44,843 nucleotides of DNA from Stenotrophomonas sp. 278. GTDB taxonomy: Bacteria; Pseudomonadota; Gammaproteobacteria; Xanthomonadales; Xanthomonadaceae. Under the pieces are notes generated by a model. It was given only the letters and a program-made list of their open reading frames with translations, searched no databases and was not told the DNA's origin. A program made the position numbers and the translations under genes. This document shows positions 44,476 through 44,843 of the stretch, piece by piece. Positions within the stretch are counted from its first letter, which is position 1. Every line of letters begins with the position of its first letter. The stretch spans positions 1 through 44,843 of the forward strand of contig NZ_RHPP01000018.1 in assembly GCF_003935715.1 (NCBI RefSeq), in the 5' to 3' direction.

Positions 44476-44549
44476 GTAGAGCCACGCCCTGCGTGGCTGG
44501 GCCCTCCCGGGAACCCCGCCCGCCATTGGCACGCAGGGCGTGGCAGTAC
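44476..44549. repeat. SMAG-like repeat pair upstream of miaB
   Basis: GTAG (44476-44479) then AGCCACGC-CCT-GCGTGGCT (44480-44498). The inverted partner, ACGCAGGGCGTGGC (44531-44544), is imperfect. It lies between the divergent miaB and the gene at 44586. Confidence 0.62.
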
Positions 44550-44585
44550 TTGTTAATGGGCTGCGAAACGGGGACACTCCGCCCC

Positions 44586-44843
44586 ATGAAGGGGATTGTG
44601 GGGACAATCGCTGCGCTGACCTTGACTGCGCTGACCGCCATGCCGGCCAGTGCGGGCACGCTGTACAAGTGCGTCGGCGAAGACGGCATCCCCAGCTACG
44701 TGAGCAAGCGGGTGCCGAAAGCGACCTGCAGCGTGGTCAGCAATTACCGGCCCGATCGCAGCGCGCCAAAGCGCTACGTCCCGTCGCCGTCCCCGGTGGC
44801 CGCCCCCACGCCTGCGCCGGCAGCCCCGACCCCGGCCCAGTCC
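44586..44843 (+). CDS. Secreted protein with DUF4124-like start, 3' end outside window
   Basis: 86 codons, open to the window edge. A signal peptide ([20 protein letters not shown], cleavage near SAG) is followed by [20 protein letters not shown] and a second Cys ([10 protein letters not shown]), then a P/A/S-rich linker ([15 protein letters not shown]). In Xanthomonads this arrangement commonly precedes a lytic transglycosylase (SLT) domain, which would lie beyond the window. So a cell-wall lytic transglycosylase is likely but unproven here. Confidence 0.65.
   Translation, partial: MKGIVGTIAALTLTALTAMPASAGTLYKCVGEDGIPSYVSKRVPKATCSVVSNYRPDRSAPKRYVPSPSPVAAPTPAPAAPTPAQS

Overview
The window is high-GC chromosomal DNA of the Xanthomonadaceae, most likely a Stenotrophomonas. 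Three things point there: the protein set (RlmKL, CorC/YbeY/PhoH/MiaB, EmrAB-type efflux, putrescine genes); the many short GTAG-headed palindromes of the kind described in S. maltophilia as SMAG repeats; and strong high-GC codon bias. Genes lie on both strands with short gaps. I see no rRNA, tRNA, CRISPR array or insertion sequence.

Layout. 1-4228: a 5'-truncated sulfurtransferase, an AmpD-like amidase, a YqiA-like hydrolase and the fused 23S rRNA methyltransferase RlmKL. 4369-10653: an iron locus. A Fur box lies between a three-gene operon (DUF3649, PepSY membrane protein, DUF3325, joined by ATGA overlaps) and a divergent TonB-dependent receptor, which overlaps by one base a Tat-signal PLP enzyme. 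10657-14289: a HigBA-type toxin-antitoxin pair with a palindromic operator, a DUF4124 protein, a DUF445 membrane protein and an orphan ParB-like protein. 14333-16979: an omega-amino acid aminotransferase divergent from a puuC-like aldehyde dehydrogenase broken by two deletions and a frame change. 17157-20306: an MHS-family transporter, a bacteriohemerythrin and a double-REC diguanylate cyclase.

20505-23905 is the most unusual stretch. It holds a small acidic protein interrupted by an in-frame TGA, a lower-GC secreted M35 (AsaP1-like) metallopeptidase between two diverged 58-bp direct repeats, and a MASE1 sensor protein interrupted by an in-frame TAG. 23933-36918 is the putrescine region: puuB and puuA diverge, then potF, a complete emrA-emrB-oprM-type efflux operon, potG-potH-potI, and a succinate-semialdehyde dehydrogenase. 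The efflux operon therefore sits between potF and the rest of its transporter.

36996-44424 is a mostly minus-strand housekeeping run: miaB, phoH (ybeZ), ybeY, a hypothetical, corC, DUF4105 and corA. The miaB-phoH gap holds a cluster of DnaA-box-like sites and a remnant of an HlyD-type adaptor. The window ends inside a secreted DUF4124-like protein, possibly a lytic transglycosylase.

Taken together, putrescine import, gamma-glutamylation, oxidation and the final succinate step are encoded here. The PuuC step is broken and PuuD is not in the window, so flux needs enzymes from elsewhere. Four damaged genes in 45 kb suggest ongoing gene decay; sequencing error should be excluded for the two single-codon lesions.
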